This document shows positions 8,745 through 16,294 of a stretch of DNA of 64,000 bases, piece by piece. Within the stretch, counting starts at the first letter, position 1. Each line of letters starts with the position of its first letter. Source of the stretch: Candidatus Dojkabacteria bacterium UBA2022 (GTDB taxonomy: Bacteria; Patescibacteriota; Dojkabacteria; SC72); NCBI GenBank assembly GCA_002335495.1, contig DDBW01000014.1, forward strand, positions 10,803 to 74,802, read 5' to 3'. Position numbers and translations under genes: made by a program. Under the pieces are notes generated by a model. It was not told where the DNA came from. It did not search any database and saw only the letters and a list, made by a program, of their open reading frames with translations.

Positions 8745-10413
8745 CGAAATCGCAGAAGAAGAGTTAAGAATCTATTGCGAAGAAGTTAGAAAGATCAATT
8801 TGCGAAGGCGTGGAATCTATATTCCCCCAGAGGAGAAACTGAGATATGTACTATATGCAAGAAGATCAACAAAATCTTCTCCCAAGGAAAGATTAGATAA
8901 AGCCACGTCAAGAGAAGAAAGAAAAAAACTAGATAAACAAGAAAGGTCTATTCCAGATCAAATCAGTGAATGTTTGAAATTAGCACAAAAAGAAGAGCTA
9001 CAAGTTGTTTTGATAGTGCAAGAAGAAGGATCAGCATATGCAAAGGATAATCGAAAGAAGTTTGATAAGATGATCAATGATATAAAAATTGGTAAATACG
9101 ATGGGATAATTGCTTATGCACCAGATAGATTAGCAAGAAATATGAAAGAAGCTGGTGAAATGCTTGATATGGTAGAAGAAGGAGTTATCAAAGATCTTAA
9201 ATTTCCGACATTCCATTTTGAACGAGAAACAAATTCAATGCTCTCGCTTGGACTAAACTTCTTACTCGCAGAAAACTATTCAACAAACCTTTCATATCAC
9301 ACAAAAAAGGCAAATGAAGGGATTATCAAAGAAGGAAAGGGAATAAGAAATTCAAAACTTGGATACATACTAAATAAAGATCGTTACTTTAGACCAGATC
9401 CAGATAATTTTGAAAAAGTAAAAACATTATTCAATTTAGGATTAGAAGGGAGAACTTTAATTGATATTGTAGACATAAGTAAAAGACTTGCAATAACTTT
9501 CAATGGAAAACTACGAGTATTTACGACACAAAATCTATCTAGTCTCTTACGGGATCCATTTTATGCAGGAAAACATCTTAATGGAACCCAAATAATTGAC
9601 CTAAAAGCAATCGATAAAGACTTCACACCTATGATTACTGCTCTAGATTTTACAACCATTAGAAGGCACTACGACAAATTAAGTAGTCGAAGAAAATCGA
9701 AAACCAAAGAGCCACTGTTCTTTACTGGACGCGTAATTTGTAACAATTGTGCGAAGTTATGCTCAGCAGGAAAAAGTACAAGCGGAAGTGGACATAAATA
9801 TCTGTGGGTTAATTGTACAAACAAGGAATGCAAGCACAAAGTAAGAATTAGGGGAACAGATCTTCTTAAATATTCTGGAAAAATACTGACCAATCTTTCA
9901 AAGAGAATAACCAAGGAAGATTTCGATAAATTTGTATCACAAGTGAAGAAAGAACAGCCTGAAAGACTTGATCGTTTACAATACAAACATATTTCACTTA
10001 GTCAGGAAATCAATGAAAAGAAGGAAGAAATCAGTGCGAAGGAAAAGCAAAATATGCGAAAGGACTTAAGCCTAGAAACAAAAAAATTGATTAATATTGA
10101 AATTAGTAAGCTTTATTCTGAGTTGAACAAATTAAACTCGGAAAGAGAGGAAATAAAGAATGACCTTCTTATATTGAAGGTAAACTTAGGAACAGAATTA
10201 GAGTCTTTAGAAAAGTTTTCGACCTTTTTAAAAGAGGCCGACAATACAATAAAAACCAGTCATAATAAGTACAAGGTAGACAAAATCATAAAAATGGCAT
10301 TTTCGACCTATGTCGTAGAGGGCAAAGATATTGTAGCATATAAACTTAAATCACCACTTGAGGGGTACAAAAATCTCGATAGTTTCTTGAATGGGGTGGA
10401 AGATGGGACTTGA
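8725..10413 (+). CDS. Large serine recombinase (integrase) of the element
   Basis: A site-specific recombinase that integrates and excises DNA through a serine-DNA intermediate. The resolvase domain shows YARRS with the nucleophile S48, the QERSIPDQ stretch, and the active-site arginines in APDRLARN (R135, R138). A recombinase domain follows, then a zinc ribbon (C339, C342, C364, C369) and a coiled coil around residues 410-500, an architecture typical of large serine integrases. An N-terminal extension of about 40 residues precedes the catalytic domain; no later ATG would keep that domain intact. Its last codons, reading NGVEDGT, lie in the antisense of the tRNA-His 3' end, so the present C-terminus exists only in the integrated state if the tRNA is the attachment site. 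Confidence 0.93.
   Translation: MAEKYINEIAEEELRIYCEEVRKINLRRRGIYIPPEEKLRYVLYARRSTKSSPKERLDKATSREERKKLDKQERSIPDQISECLKLAQKEELQVVLIVQEEGSAYAKDNRKKFDKMINDIKIGKYDGIIAYAPDRLARNMKEAGEMLDMVEEGVIKDLKFPTFHFERETNSMLSLGLNFLLAENYSTNLSYHTKKANEGIIKEGKGIRNSKLGYILNKDRYFRPDPDNFEKVKTLFNLGLEGRTLIDIVDISKRLAITFNGKLRVFTTQNLSSLLRDPFYAGKHLNGTQIIDLKAIDKDFTPMITALDFTTIRRHYDKLSSRRKSKTKEPLFFTGRVICNNCAKLCSAGKSTSGSGHKYLWVNCTNKECKHKVRIRGTDLLKYSGKILTNLSKRITKEDFDKFVSQVKKEQPERLDRLQYKHISLSQEINEKKEEISAKEKQNMRKDLSLETKKLINIEISKLYSELNKLNSEREEIKNDLLILKVNLGTELESLEKFSTFLKEADNTIKTSHNKYKVDKIIKMAFSTYVVEGKDIVAYKLKSPLEGYKNLDSFLNGVEDGT
10392..10413. other. Candidate attachment site: overlap of recombinase 3' end and tRNA-His 3' end
   Basis: The recombinase stop codon at 10411-10413 lies inside the tRNA-His gene, and the 22 bases shared by the two genes cover the CCA, the acceptor stem and the start of the T arm. 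Integrases often sit next to the site they use, commonly a tRNA 3' end. I found no second copy of this sequence in the first 845 bases, so the other end of the element is probably upstream of the window. Confidence 0.5.
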
Positions 10414-10469
10414 ACCCACAACCCTCGGTTCCACAAACCGATGCTCTAACCAATTGAGCTACTCCCACC
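10392..10469 (-). tRNA. tRNA-His (GTG)
   Basis: On the minus strand the sequence folds as a cloverleaf. The acceptor stem is GTGGGAG paired with CTTCCAC, the D stem is GCTC/GAGC, the anticodon stem TCGGT/ACCGA holds the loop TTGTGGA with anticodon GTG, and the T loop is GTTCAAG-like. An extra G precedes the acceptor stem and faces C73, the hallmark of tRNA-His, and CCA is encoded. The 3' end is shared with the recombinase gene. Confidence 0.93.
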
Positions 10470-10530
10470 ATAATACCCAAAGATTATACATTATATACAC
10501 CCAATAAAACAATTTCTCCCCCTAATACCT

Positions 10531-10558
10531 TTGTAAATAGGAGTTTCTAAGGTATAAT
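10531..10558 (+). promoter_or_regulatory. Promoter for the lipoprotein gene
   Basis: TTGTAA at 10531-10536, a 16-base spacer, and TATAAT at 10553-10558. The lipoprotein ATG is at 10591, giving a leader of about 25 bases. Confidence 0.5.
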
Positions 10559-10590
10559 GTAAGTCATACTATAAGATAAAAGAAGAATAT

Positions 10591-11097
10591 ATGGGTAAAA
10601 CAGCAACAATCCTTTTTATAACAGGTGCAATGATAGCATCTGGATGCTCAGCAGCAGAAGCACCCGTTGTATACGAGACCCCAACCCGAGTACCAAACCT
10701 AGAGCCAGCAGAACTCCTAATCCCTAAAACAATGGTAATAAATCATAATGACAAGGCACTTGAATTCTATTTACCAGGGATTGCATACAGATCATTCATA
10801 CCAGAAGGAGGCATACTAGAAAAGCTATTCACTTCCGCTGATGAAGGAGCAGTTAGCCTTGATCAAGCATTTGAAACTCACCCAACAGGATACACTCTTT
10901 CACCATACCACCTCCTCAGAGTACTAAGACCAGATGGAATCGAAGAAGACTACACCACCACCGAAGGATCATTTGCCATAACCTTTGCAGATGAAAACCT
11001 AGACCCCGTGGTGTACATCATTGAAGTAGCCAGGGATAGAACCGCAGTTGAAGTAGGGCGGGTAGTAAACCCAGCTAACGACCTAGTCCTTCCTTAA
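10591..11097 (+). CDS. Predicted lipoprotein, unknown function
   Basis: The 168-residue product starts with a lysine, a short hydrophobic stretch and a lipobox, IASGC, placing the lipidated cysteine at residue 19. A Pro-rich linker follows (TPTRVPNLEP), then a compact globular region of about 120 residues with no family I recognise. It would be anchored on the outer face of the membrane. It lies downstream of the tRNA-His gene on the opposite strand and before peptide deformylase. The stretch between them contains a small inverted repeat, so the two are probably separate transcripts. The codon use shifts here to C-ending codons (ACC, CCC), which continues through the next four genes and differs from the integrated element on the left. 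Confidence 0.75.
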   Translation: MGKTATILFITGAMIASGCSAAEAPVVYETPTRVPNLEPAELLIPKTMVINHNDKALEFYLPGIAYRSFIPEGGILEKLFTSADEGAVSLDQAFETHPTGYTLSPYHLLRVLRPDGIEEDYTTTEGSFAITFADENLDPVVYIIEVARDRTAVEVGRVVNPANDLVLP

Positions 11098-11123
11098 CCC
11101 AATATCAACAATCTCATTAAAAA

Positions 11124-11144
11124 ACCATCCTTAGATGGTATAAT
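11124..11144 (+). promoter_or_regulatory. Inverted repeat abutting the -10 box of the deformylase gene
   Basis: ACCATC (11124-11129) and GATGGT (11134-11139) form a perfect 6-bp inverted repeat that runs into TATAAT at 11139-11144. Six bases then separate the -10 box from the ATG at 11151. The repeat could be an operator or a weak terminator for the lipoprotein gene; the start looks leaderless. Confidence 0.45.
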
Positions 11145-11150
11145 TACCAT

Positions 11151-11624
11151 ATGAAAATAATAACAGTAGAACAAGATGAAAAAACTCTAAGAAAGGTATC
11201 AAAAGATATCCCAATAGAAGAAATAAACACACCCCAATTCCATAAGTTCCTTGAAGACATGAAAGAAACCGCCTCCAACGCACCAATGCCCAAGGGATGG
11301 GAACCAGCAGGCCTTGCCGCCATACAAGTAGGGGAGGATAAGAAAGTATTCATAGCAATAGACATAGACACAGGAGAATTCAAAGAATACATTAACCCAA
11401 AGATTAAGGTAATAGGAGATAAAGAAAGCATAGACCTAGAAGGATGCCTCAGCATACCCAACACCACAGGATACGTAAAAAGACCAAAGAAAGTTAAAAT
11501 AACATACCTCGACCGCTTCGGAGTATCCCACACTGAAAGACTCTCAGGCTTTAACGCCAAAATAGTACAACACGAAAACGACCACCTCCTTGGCATACTA
11601 TTTACAGACAAACTAGAAAAGTAA
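11151..11624 (+). CDS. def: Peptide deformylase
   Basis: Removes the formyl group from the N-terminal methionine of new proteins, a metal-dependent reaction in the cytoplasm. All three family motifs are present in 157 residues: PAGLAAIQ near residues 52-59, EGCLSIP with the metal ligand C99, and QHENDHL with ligands H141 and H145 and the catalytic E142. Length is normal. The start codon lies six bases after a TATAAT, pointing to a leaderless mRNA with no Shine-Dalgarno site. The stop codon overlaps the ATG of the CapA-like gene by one base (TAATG), so the two are translationally coupled. Confidence 0.95.
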   Translation: MKIITVEQDEKTLRKVSKDIPIEEINTPQFHKFLEDMKETASNAPMPKGWEPAGLAAIQVGEDKKVFIAIDIDTGEFKEYINPKIKVIGDKESIDLEGCLSIPNTTGYVKRPKKVKITYLDRFGVSHTERLSGFNAKIVQHENDHLLGILFTDKLEK

Positions 11625-13258
11625 TGGCAATAAACCATAACTTAACAGACAAAGAAACCCGCAAAGCCAAAATCGCCCAAATCACATACGCAACCATAGC
11701 CGTTGCCCTCACAATCTTCGCCATATACTCCAACATAGAAAAACCAGAAGAGAAAAAGGATAACAAAACTCAACCTAAAACAACAATCTGCACCATAAAC
11801 ACCCTAGAACCAACATACACCCAAACCCTGGAAAAATACGCCACAGAGAATAACGCAGAAATTCTCGGCAACAACCCAACATGCGACATAACCATAGCCA
11901 GAAACGTAAAGGATATAAACACCTACAACCGCCTCACCACCAAGACCTACGCCCTTGTAGCCCGCTATGACACAACCCTAGAGAGCATCACAACCCAGGA
12001 ACTCATGGCCCTGCTAACAACCCAAAGTAATAATCAGAAAACAATAGTCTGGGATACTCAAACAGATCAATTCATAAGATCAACCTTTGAAAGTATCGGA
12101 GTAGGGCAGAGAGTAGTACAAAAAGACGAAATCAAGCAAGAAATCCTCAAATCCACAAACACCCTTGCCATAATCCCCTTTGAAGAGATAACCCTCGCAT
12201 ACAAAGTAATCTCCATAGATAACCTCAACCCCATCTCCAAAGACTTCAACACCCTTAGATACCCCCTCATAGACAGATACTGGATCAAAGGAGATGAAAA
12301 CACCACCAAGAAAGTATCAGAATACATAAAAACAACCATACCAGAAACCAACATCAACCCCTCACAAATAACAACCCTCACCCTAACAGGATCATCCGCC
12401 GTAGGAAGTGGCATCCAACAATCCCTATACACGACCAAAGGAATAGACTACATAAACCCAACCATACAAAACCTCATCAAAGAAAGTGACATAGCACAGA
12501 TCAACAACGAAGCCTCCCTAGCCACCCCATGCGTGCAAACCGAAAACACAACTAAATATTGCACCACCGAAAACAACCTCAAACTAATCAAAGACCTCGG
12601 TTTTGACGTAGTAGGGGTGAACGGAAACCACATCATGGATATATCATACGAAAGATACCAAGAAACCCTCCAATGGTATGCCAAAAATAAACTCGAATAC
12701 TACGCCGGAGGAACTAACTCAGAAGACGCATGGACCCCAAGGGTAGTAGAAGCCAATAAACTCAAATTCGCCTTCATCGGCTTTAACTACCTATACCCCT
12801 TCAGCTACTACGCCACCAAAAACACCGCAGGCAGTGCCAACGTAAACATGGAAATAATGAAAACAACCATAGAAAAAGCCAAGAAACTCGCTGACATAGT
12901 AGTTGTAGACATGAGCTGGGGATATGAGTACGACACCGACCTTCTATCGTACCAAACCGAATACGCTAATGCCGCAGTACAGTATGGTGCCAACATAGTA
13001 ATCGGAACCAACAGCAGAATATATCAACAAACCCAAATAACAGATAAATCAATGATCTTCTACGGCCTAGGATCTTTCCTCCCTCACACATACAAAGACT
13101 CCCAGTCCGCCATCTACACCCTCACATACTATAAAGATAAACCCATTAACCTAAAAATAACCCCAATTAAACTCAATAACCAAACCGTTACAACTCTCGA
13201 AGGATCAGAACTAGATTCAACCCTCCAGAAAGTGTATAGTAATATAAAGATAAACTAA
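11624..13258 (+). CDS. CapA-like (PGA_cap) membrane-anchored protein with lost metal ligands
   Basis: The 544-residue product has an N-terminal membrane anchor around residues 19-40 and an unassigned region of about 200 residues. A C-terminal domain then follows the CapA / PGA_cap metallophosphatase layout in order: LTGSSAVGSG, NEASLATP, VVGVNGNHIMD, YYAGGTNSEDA, DMSWGYEY, GTNSRIYQ, MIFYGLGSF. CapA proteins take part in poly-gamma-glutamate or other surface polymer formation. Two of the usual ligand motifs are changed: HWGxE reads SWGYE, and the GHHPH-type motif reads GTNSR. This argues against the standard dinuclear metal site, so binding rather than catalysis is likely. It is coupled to def by overlapping stop and start codons. 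Codon use is strongly biased to A and C. Confidence 0.72.
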   Translation: MAINHNLTDKETRKAKIAQITYATIAVALTIFAIYSNIEKPEEKKDNKTQPKTTICTINTLEPTYTQTLEKYATENNAEILGNNPTCDITIARNVKDINTYNRLTTKTYALVARYDTTLESITTQELMALLTTQSNNQKTIVWDTQTDQFIRSTFESIGVGQRVVQKDEIKQEILKSTNTLAIIPFEEITLAYKVISIDNLNPISKDFNTLRYPLIDRYWIKGDENTTKKVSEYIKTTIPETNINPSQITTLTLTGSSAVGSGIQQSLYTTKGIDYINPTIQNLIKESDIAQINNEASLATPCVQTENTTKYCTTENNLKLIKDLGFDVVGVNGNHIMDISYERYQETLQWYAKNKLEYYAGGTNSEDAWTPRVVEANKLKFAFIGFNYLYPFSYYATKNTAGSANVNMEIMKTTIEKAKKLADIVVVDMSWGYEYDTDLLSYQTEYANAAVQYGANIVIGTNSRIYQQTQITDKSMIFYGLGSFLPHTYKDSQSAIYTLTYYKDKPINLKITPIKLNNQTVTTLEGSELDSTLQKVYSNIKIN

Positions 13259-13272
13259 GCTAATTGCCCACT

Positions 13273-14505
13273 GTGAAAAAATATATACTACTAACAATTA
13301 CGATCTTAACAGTAATTCTCTCACCTATATCCCAAACCTTTGCAGCCACCCAGAACGAAATCAATACAACCCTAACCACCCTTGAAGATGAAAGAAGAGC
13401 CAAACTTGAGAAAGAACTAGGACTCACCATCCCACAGATCTCAGACAACCCAAACCACATAATCACCTTTAGAGACCCTTCCAAAGAAGGAGTAGGGGTT
13501 AAACTGGAAATAGACGGACAAGGCTTTAAGAAAGTCTCAAGCCCATACACCCTCCCATCCCTTGGAATAGGAAAGCACATCCTCACCTTCAAGTTCACAG
13601 ACTCAGAAGAGACCGAACAAACCCTTGAAGAAACTATCACCATTATCCCACGCCCTGCAATAATAGATGCCCCCGAAAAAATTACAACCACAGAACTATC
13701 CTTCAAAGGAACAGCCCTTGCCGCATCAATCGTTGACCTATACCTCTCATCGGGTACTAAACACTATAAAGCAGCCCCAGATGTAAATAACGATGGAAGC
13801 TGGAGCTATACCTTCAAAGGAGAATTTGAATACGGCATATACAATATTGTTGCCGTTACAAGGAAGAACGGATATACCAGTAACTTCTCTGAAACAATTG
13901 TCTTCGAACTCACAAAAGAAGGAGCCGGATCAAATAACAATAGCAATAGTGTAAAACCAATTTCCTTCAGCTTCGACAGCCTTCTTAAAAGCGACCCTAT
14001 GACAACAATTAAGAATAACCTCGACCTGCTATACCTAACATTGGGATCCCTGCTCACCGGTATTATATTAACAGCCATATTTACCAAAATAGCAGATGGA
14101 AAACAGCATAAAAACCTCGAGGGAGTCTTCTTAAAGAAGTACGCTCAAAAAACGGAGAAGCCATCAAAAGAGGAGAAGAAAGAATCCAAGCCAATGACCC
14201 TCAGAGAAAAGTTTGAGCAAGCGGGACTTGCAAAAGAAGAGAAGAGTGTAGAGAAAAAAGACGAAGAAAAAAAGGAAGAAGAAAAGAAAGATGAGAAAAA
14301 GGAAAGTAAAAAAGAGGAGAAAGAGAAGAAGGATGAAAAGAAAACTCTTAGCAAAGAAGAATTTTTAGAGGAATTCAAAGAACAGGATCCCGACAATGAA
14401 AGAGGTAAGGAGCCTGCAAAAGAAGAAGAGAAGAAGAAAGAGAAACCATCTAGCCTAATGAACAGTATTAAAATATCTCTAACCTCCAAGCCAAGCAAGA
14501 AGTAG
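13273..14505 (+). CDS. Secreted/membrane protein with Ig-like region and long Lys/Glu tail
   Basis: I place the start at the GTG at 13273 because it gives a compact signal peptide (KKYILLTITILTVIL, cleavage near FAA); a TTG at 13264 would add three residues. Residues 30-240 look like beta-rich Ig-like modules. One membrane helix follows near residues 255-280 (LLYLTLGSLLTGIILTAIF). The last 130 residues are a cytoplasmic tail made mainly of Lys and Glu (a KEKE type, for example EEKKDEKKESKKEE). So the protein spans the membrane once, with an adhesive or binding face outside and a charged disordered tail inside. I recognise no named family. It lies six bases or so after the CapA-like gene and ends directly against surE, so it is part of that operon. 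Confidence 0.7.
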   Translation: MKKYILLTITILTVILSPISQTFAATQNEINTTLTTLEDERRAKLEKELGLTIPQISDNPNHIITFRDPSKEGVGVKLEIDGQGFKKVSSPYTLPSLGIGKHILTFKFTDSEETEQTLEETITIIPRPAIIDAPEKITTTELSFKGTALAASIVDLYLSSGTKHYKAAPDVNNDGSWSYTFKGEFEYGIYNIVAVTRKNGYTSNFSETIVFELTKEGAGSNNNSNSVKPISFSFDSLLKSDPMTTIKNNLDLLYLTLGSLLTGIILTAIFTKIADGKQHKNLEGVFLKKYAQKTEKPSKEEKKESKPMTLREKFEQAGLAKEEKSVEKKDEEKKEEEKKDEKKESKKEEKEKKDEKKTLSKEEFLEEFKEQDPDNERGKEPAKEEEKKKEKPSSLMNSIKISLTSKPSKK

Positions 14506-15258
14506 ATGAAAAAGGTAATAGTAACCGGAGATGACGGATATAAAGCAGTAGGACTTAAAGTTCTTGCACAAGCCCTTAAAAATGATTTTGAAGTTACAAT
14601 CATTGCCACTAAAGAACAGAAAAGTGGAGCAGGTGGCAGTGTAAAAGCCTATGGAGAGAAAGAGTGGGGGATGGAGATAGTGGATGGCATCAAGTCATAC
14701 TGGGTAGACGGAACCCCAGCAGACTCTATGGAGTTTGCCCAAGGAGTATTCCCAAACGGCGTAGACTATTTGATCTCCGGAATTAACTGGGGAGAGAACA
14801 TAGGCCTAAGTACTTTCACAGCATCAGGAACAGGAGGCGCCGCCCTTAGAGGATACTCCTTAGGAATTGCTCCAAAAGCCATTATAATGAGCTGGCTTAA
14901 ACCTAACTCAGAGAACGATTGGTGGGAGGATAAAAGTTCTGAAGAAGTAGAACCATTCCTACAATACCCAGGTGGAAGCGCACTACACGTAGTAAAGGAA
15001 GCAATTAAAAACTCTTTTTGGAATAAAGACATAGTAAATGTAAATTTCCCGCCAAACCCAACCCAGGATTATAAAGTAACCAAACTCCTAAAACACCTAC
15101 CGGACTTCTATAAATACCCCGTAATAATAAAAGAGAATACCTATGAGTACGACAAAGAAGTATTTGCATACACACAACAAACCAAAGAAAATACAACCCT
15201 TGATGTAGGAGCCATCCTATCAGGATATATCTCAATAACCCCTGTAACGATAGAATAA
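14506..15258 (+). CDS. surE: SurE family 5'-nucleotidase
   Basis: SurE enzymes are metal-dependent phosphatases acting on nucleoside 5'- or 3'-monophosphates, involved in stress survival. The family motifs are readable: VTGDDGYKAVGL at residues 5-16 (the usual NDDG reads GDDG), WVDGTPADS, and SGINWGENIG with the following SGTGGAALRG. The length of 250 residues is normal. The ATG follows the stop of the preceding gene with no gap, so translation is coupled. It ends the five-gene run on the plus strand and is followed by a convergent KilA-N gene about 50 bases away. Confidence 0.88.
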   Translation: MKKVIVTGDDGYKAVGLKVLAQALKNDFEVTIIATKEQKSGAGGSVKAYGEKEWGMEIVDGIKSYWVDGTPADSMEFAQGVFPNGVDYLISGINWGENIGLSTFTASGTGGAALRGYSLGIAPKAIIMSWLKPNSENDWWEDKSSEEVEPFLQYPGGSALHVVKEAIKNSFWNKDIVNVNFPPNPTQDYKVTKLLKHLPDFYKYPVIIKENTYEYDKEVFAYTQQTKENTTLDVGAILSGYISITPVTIE

Positions 15259-15310
15259 TCTGCAATTCCACCTTAACAAGTAACAAATAACGATCGCTTA
15301 TTAGTAACAT

Positions 15311-16126
15311 TTACCATTTCTTACTCATCAATGATAAGGAGTCATCTTTAGCTAGCAAAACTTTCATTTGCCTTATAGCTATATCATTTAATCTAATCAA
15401 ACGTTCTGATTGTGTTAGACCAAGGTTAATATATTCTGCATTAAGAGATTCCAAGTTAGTAAGACATACAAGCTGTTGAAGGGTGGCATGATCTCTTATA
15501 TTCCCATTAAGACCAGGGTTTAGCTCTCGCCATTCTTTTGCAGTTATTCCAAATAACGCAACATTTAAAACGTCTGCTTCATTCGCATAAACAAAATTTT
15601 CTCTTAGTTTTCCAATTTTCTTCGGAACAATATTATGTTTTATTGCGTCCGTATGGATGCGATAGTTAACCTTAGACAAAATACGTTTAACATTCCATTC
15701 CAAATTTTCAGTTTCATTTTGCTTCAATAGCTGATATTCTCGAATCAAGAATAGCTTAAATTCTGCTGATACCCAACTTGCAAATTCAAAAGCAATATCC
15801 TTGTGAGCAAAAGTTCCAGATCCATACCTACCTCTACTGGTTTTTAAACCAATAGCATTTGTAATAGTCACCCACCTTTCAGGAGATAATGTAAAAGAAT
15901 TTAATCCAGACTCTTTTCTAAAGGAGTCGAATTCGACCCCTTTAAAATTTATGTTATTTATTGATTCCCACAAGCCAAGGAATTCTATTGTATTCCTTGT
16001 TCTTAGCCAATTTTTAACAACGTCTTTTGGTTCATCTGGGTTTTTATATCTAGCGATATCAGTGAGGGAAATATATTCATCTTTAATATTTATATCAATA
16101 TCCTTAACTATAATCTTGTTTTTCAT
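15311..16126 (-). CDS. KilA-N domain protein
   Basis: I take the ATG at 16126 as the start, 13 codons inside the longest frame, because AAAGGGGA lies seven bases upstream. The 271-residue product carries an N-terminal KilA-N DNA-binding domain with the signature TFAHKDIAFEFASWVS and FKLFLIREYQ. KilA-N proteins are typical of phages, plasmids and large DNA viruses and act as regulators or DNA-binding factors. The C-terminal half has a repeated Leu/Asn pattern and no family I can name. It sits alone between the convergent surE and tRNA-Leu(CAG), on the tRNA's strand, and it uses a clear Shine-Dalgarno site as the mobile 40-residue gene does. Its AT-rich codon use contrasts with the C-rich genes on its right side. 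I infer horizontal origin. Confidence 0.8.
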   Translation of the reverse strand: MKNKIIVKDIDINIKDEYISLTDIARYKNPDEPKDVVKNWLRTRNTIEFLGLWESINNINFKGVEFDSFRKESGLNSFTLSPERWVTITNAIGLKTSRGRYGSGTFAHKDIAFEFASWVSAEFKLFLIREYQLLKQNETENLEWNVKRILSKVNYRIHTDAIKHNIVPKKIGKLRENFVYANEADVLNVALFGITAKEWRELNPGLNGNIRDHATLQQLVCLTNLESLNAEYINLGLTQSERLIRLNDIAIRQMKVLLAKDDSLSLMSKKW

Positions 16127-16207
16127 CTTAGTATCCCCTTTACAATTTAGTTTATGAAATAACATACATAAACTTTAGCAATACATTATGAAATCCCCAA
16201 TATAATC

Positions 16208-16294
16208 TGCCAGGAGGGGGAGTTGAACCCCCACCTCTTTTTAAAGGAGACTACGACCTGAACGTAGCGTGTCTGCCAATTTCACCATCCTGGC
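16208..16294 (-). tRNA. tRNA-Leu (CAG)
   Basis: The minus strand folds as a class II tRNA: acceptor stem GCCAGGA/TCCTGGC, anticodon stem CTACG/CGTAG with loop TTCAGGT and anticodon CAG, a long variable arm, and a T arm of GGGGG/CCCCC. The discriminator is A; CCA is not encoded. Its first base coincides with the last base of the binding-protein gene upstream, so it may be processed from that transcript. Confidence 0.93.

Noticed and set aside
361..10228. A shared 14-base sequence, GTTTTCGACCTTTT, at 361-374 and 10215-10228, considered as the attachment repeats of the element.
   Set aside because: Several 14-base matches are expected by chance in 64 kb of AT-rich DNA, and the second copy lies inside recombinase coding sequence, not at the tRNA boundary.
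8409..10413. Calling the left region a prophage because of the terminase-like HTH protein.
   Set aside because: No large terminase, portal, capsid or tail genes are present, and the HTH protein is short. An integrative element with defence cargo fits better.
14145..14609. A 154-codon antisense frame rich in Ser and Phe.
   Set aside because: It is the reverse of the Lys/Glu tail codons; the sense gene has a signal peptide and good neighbours.
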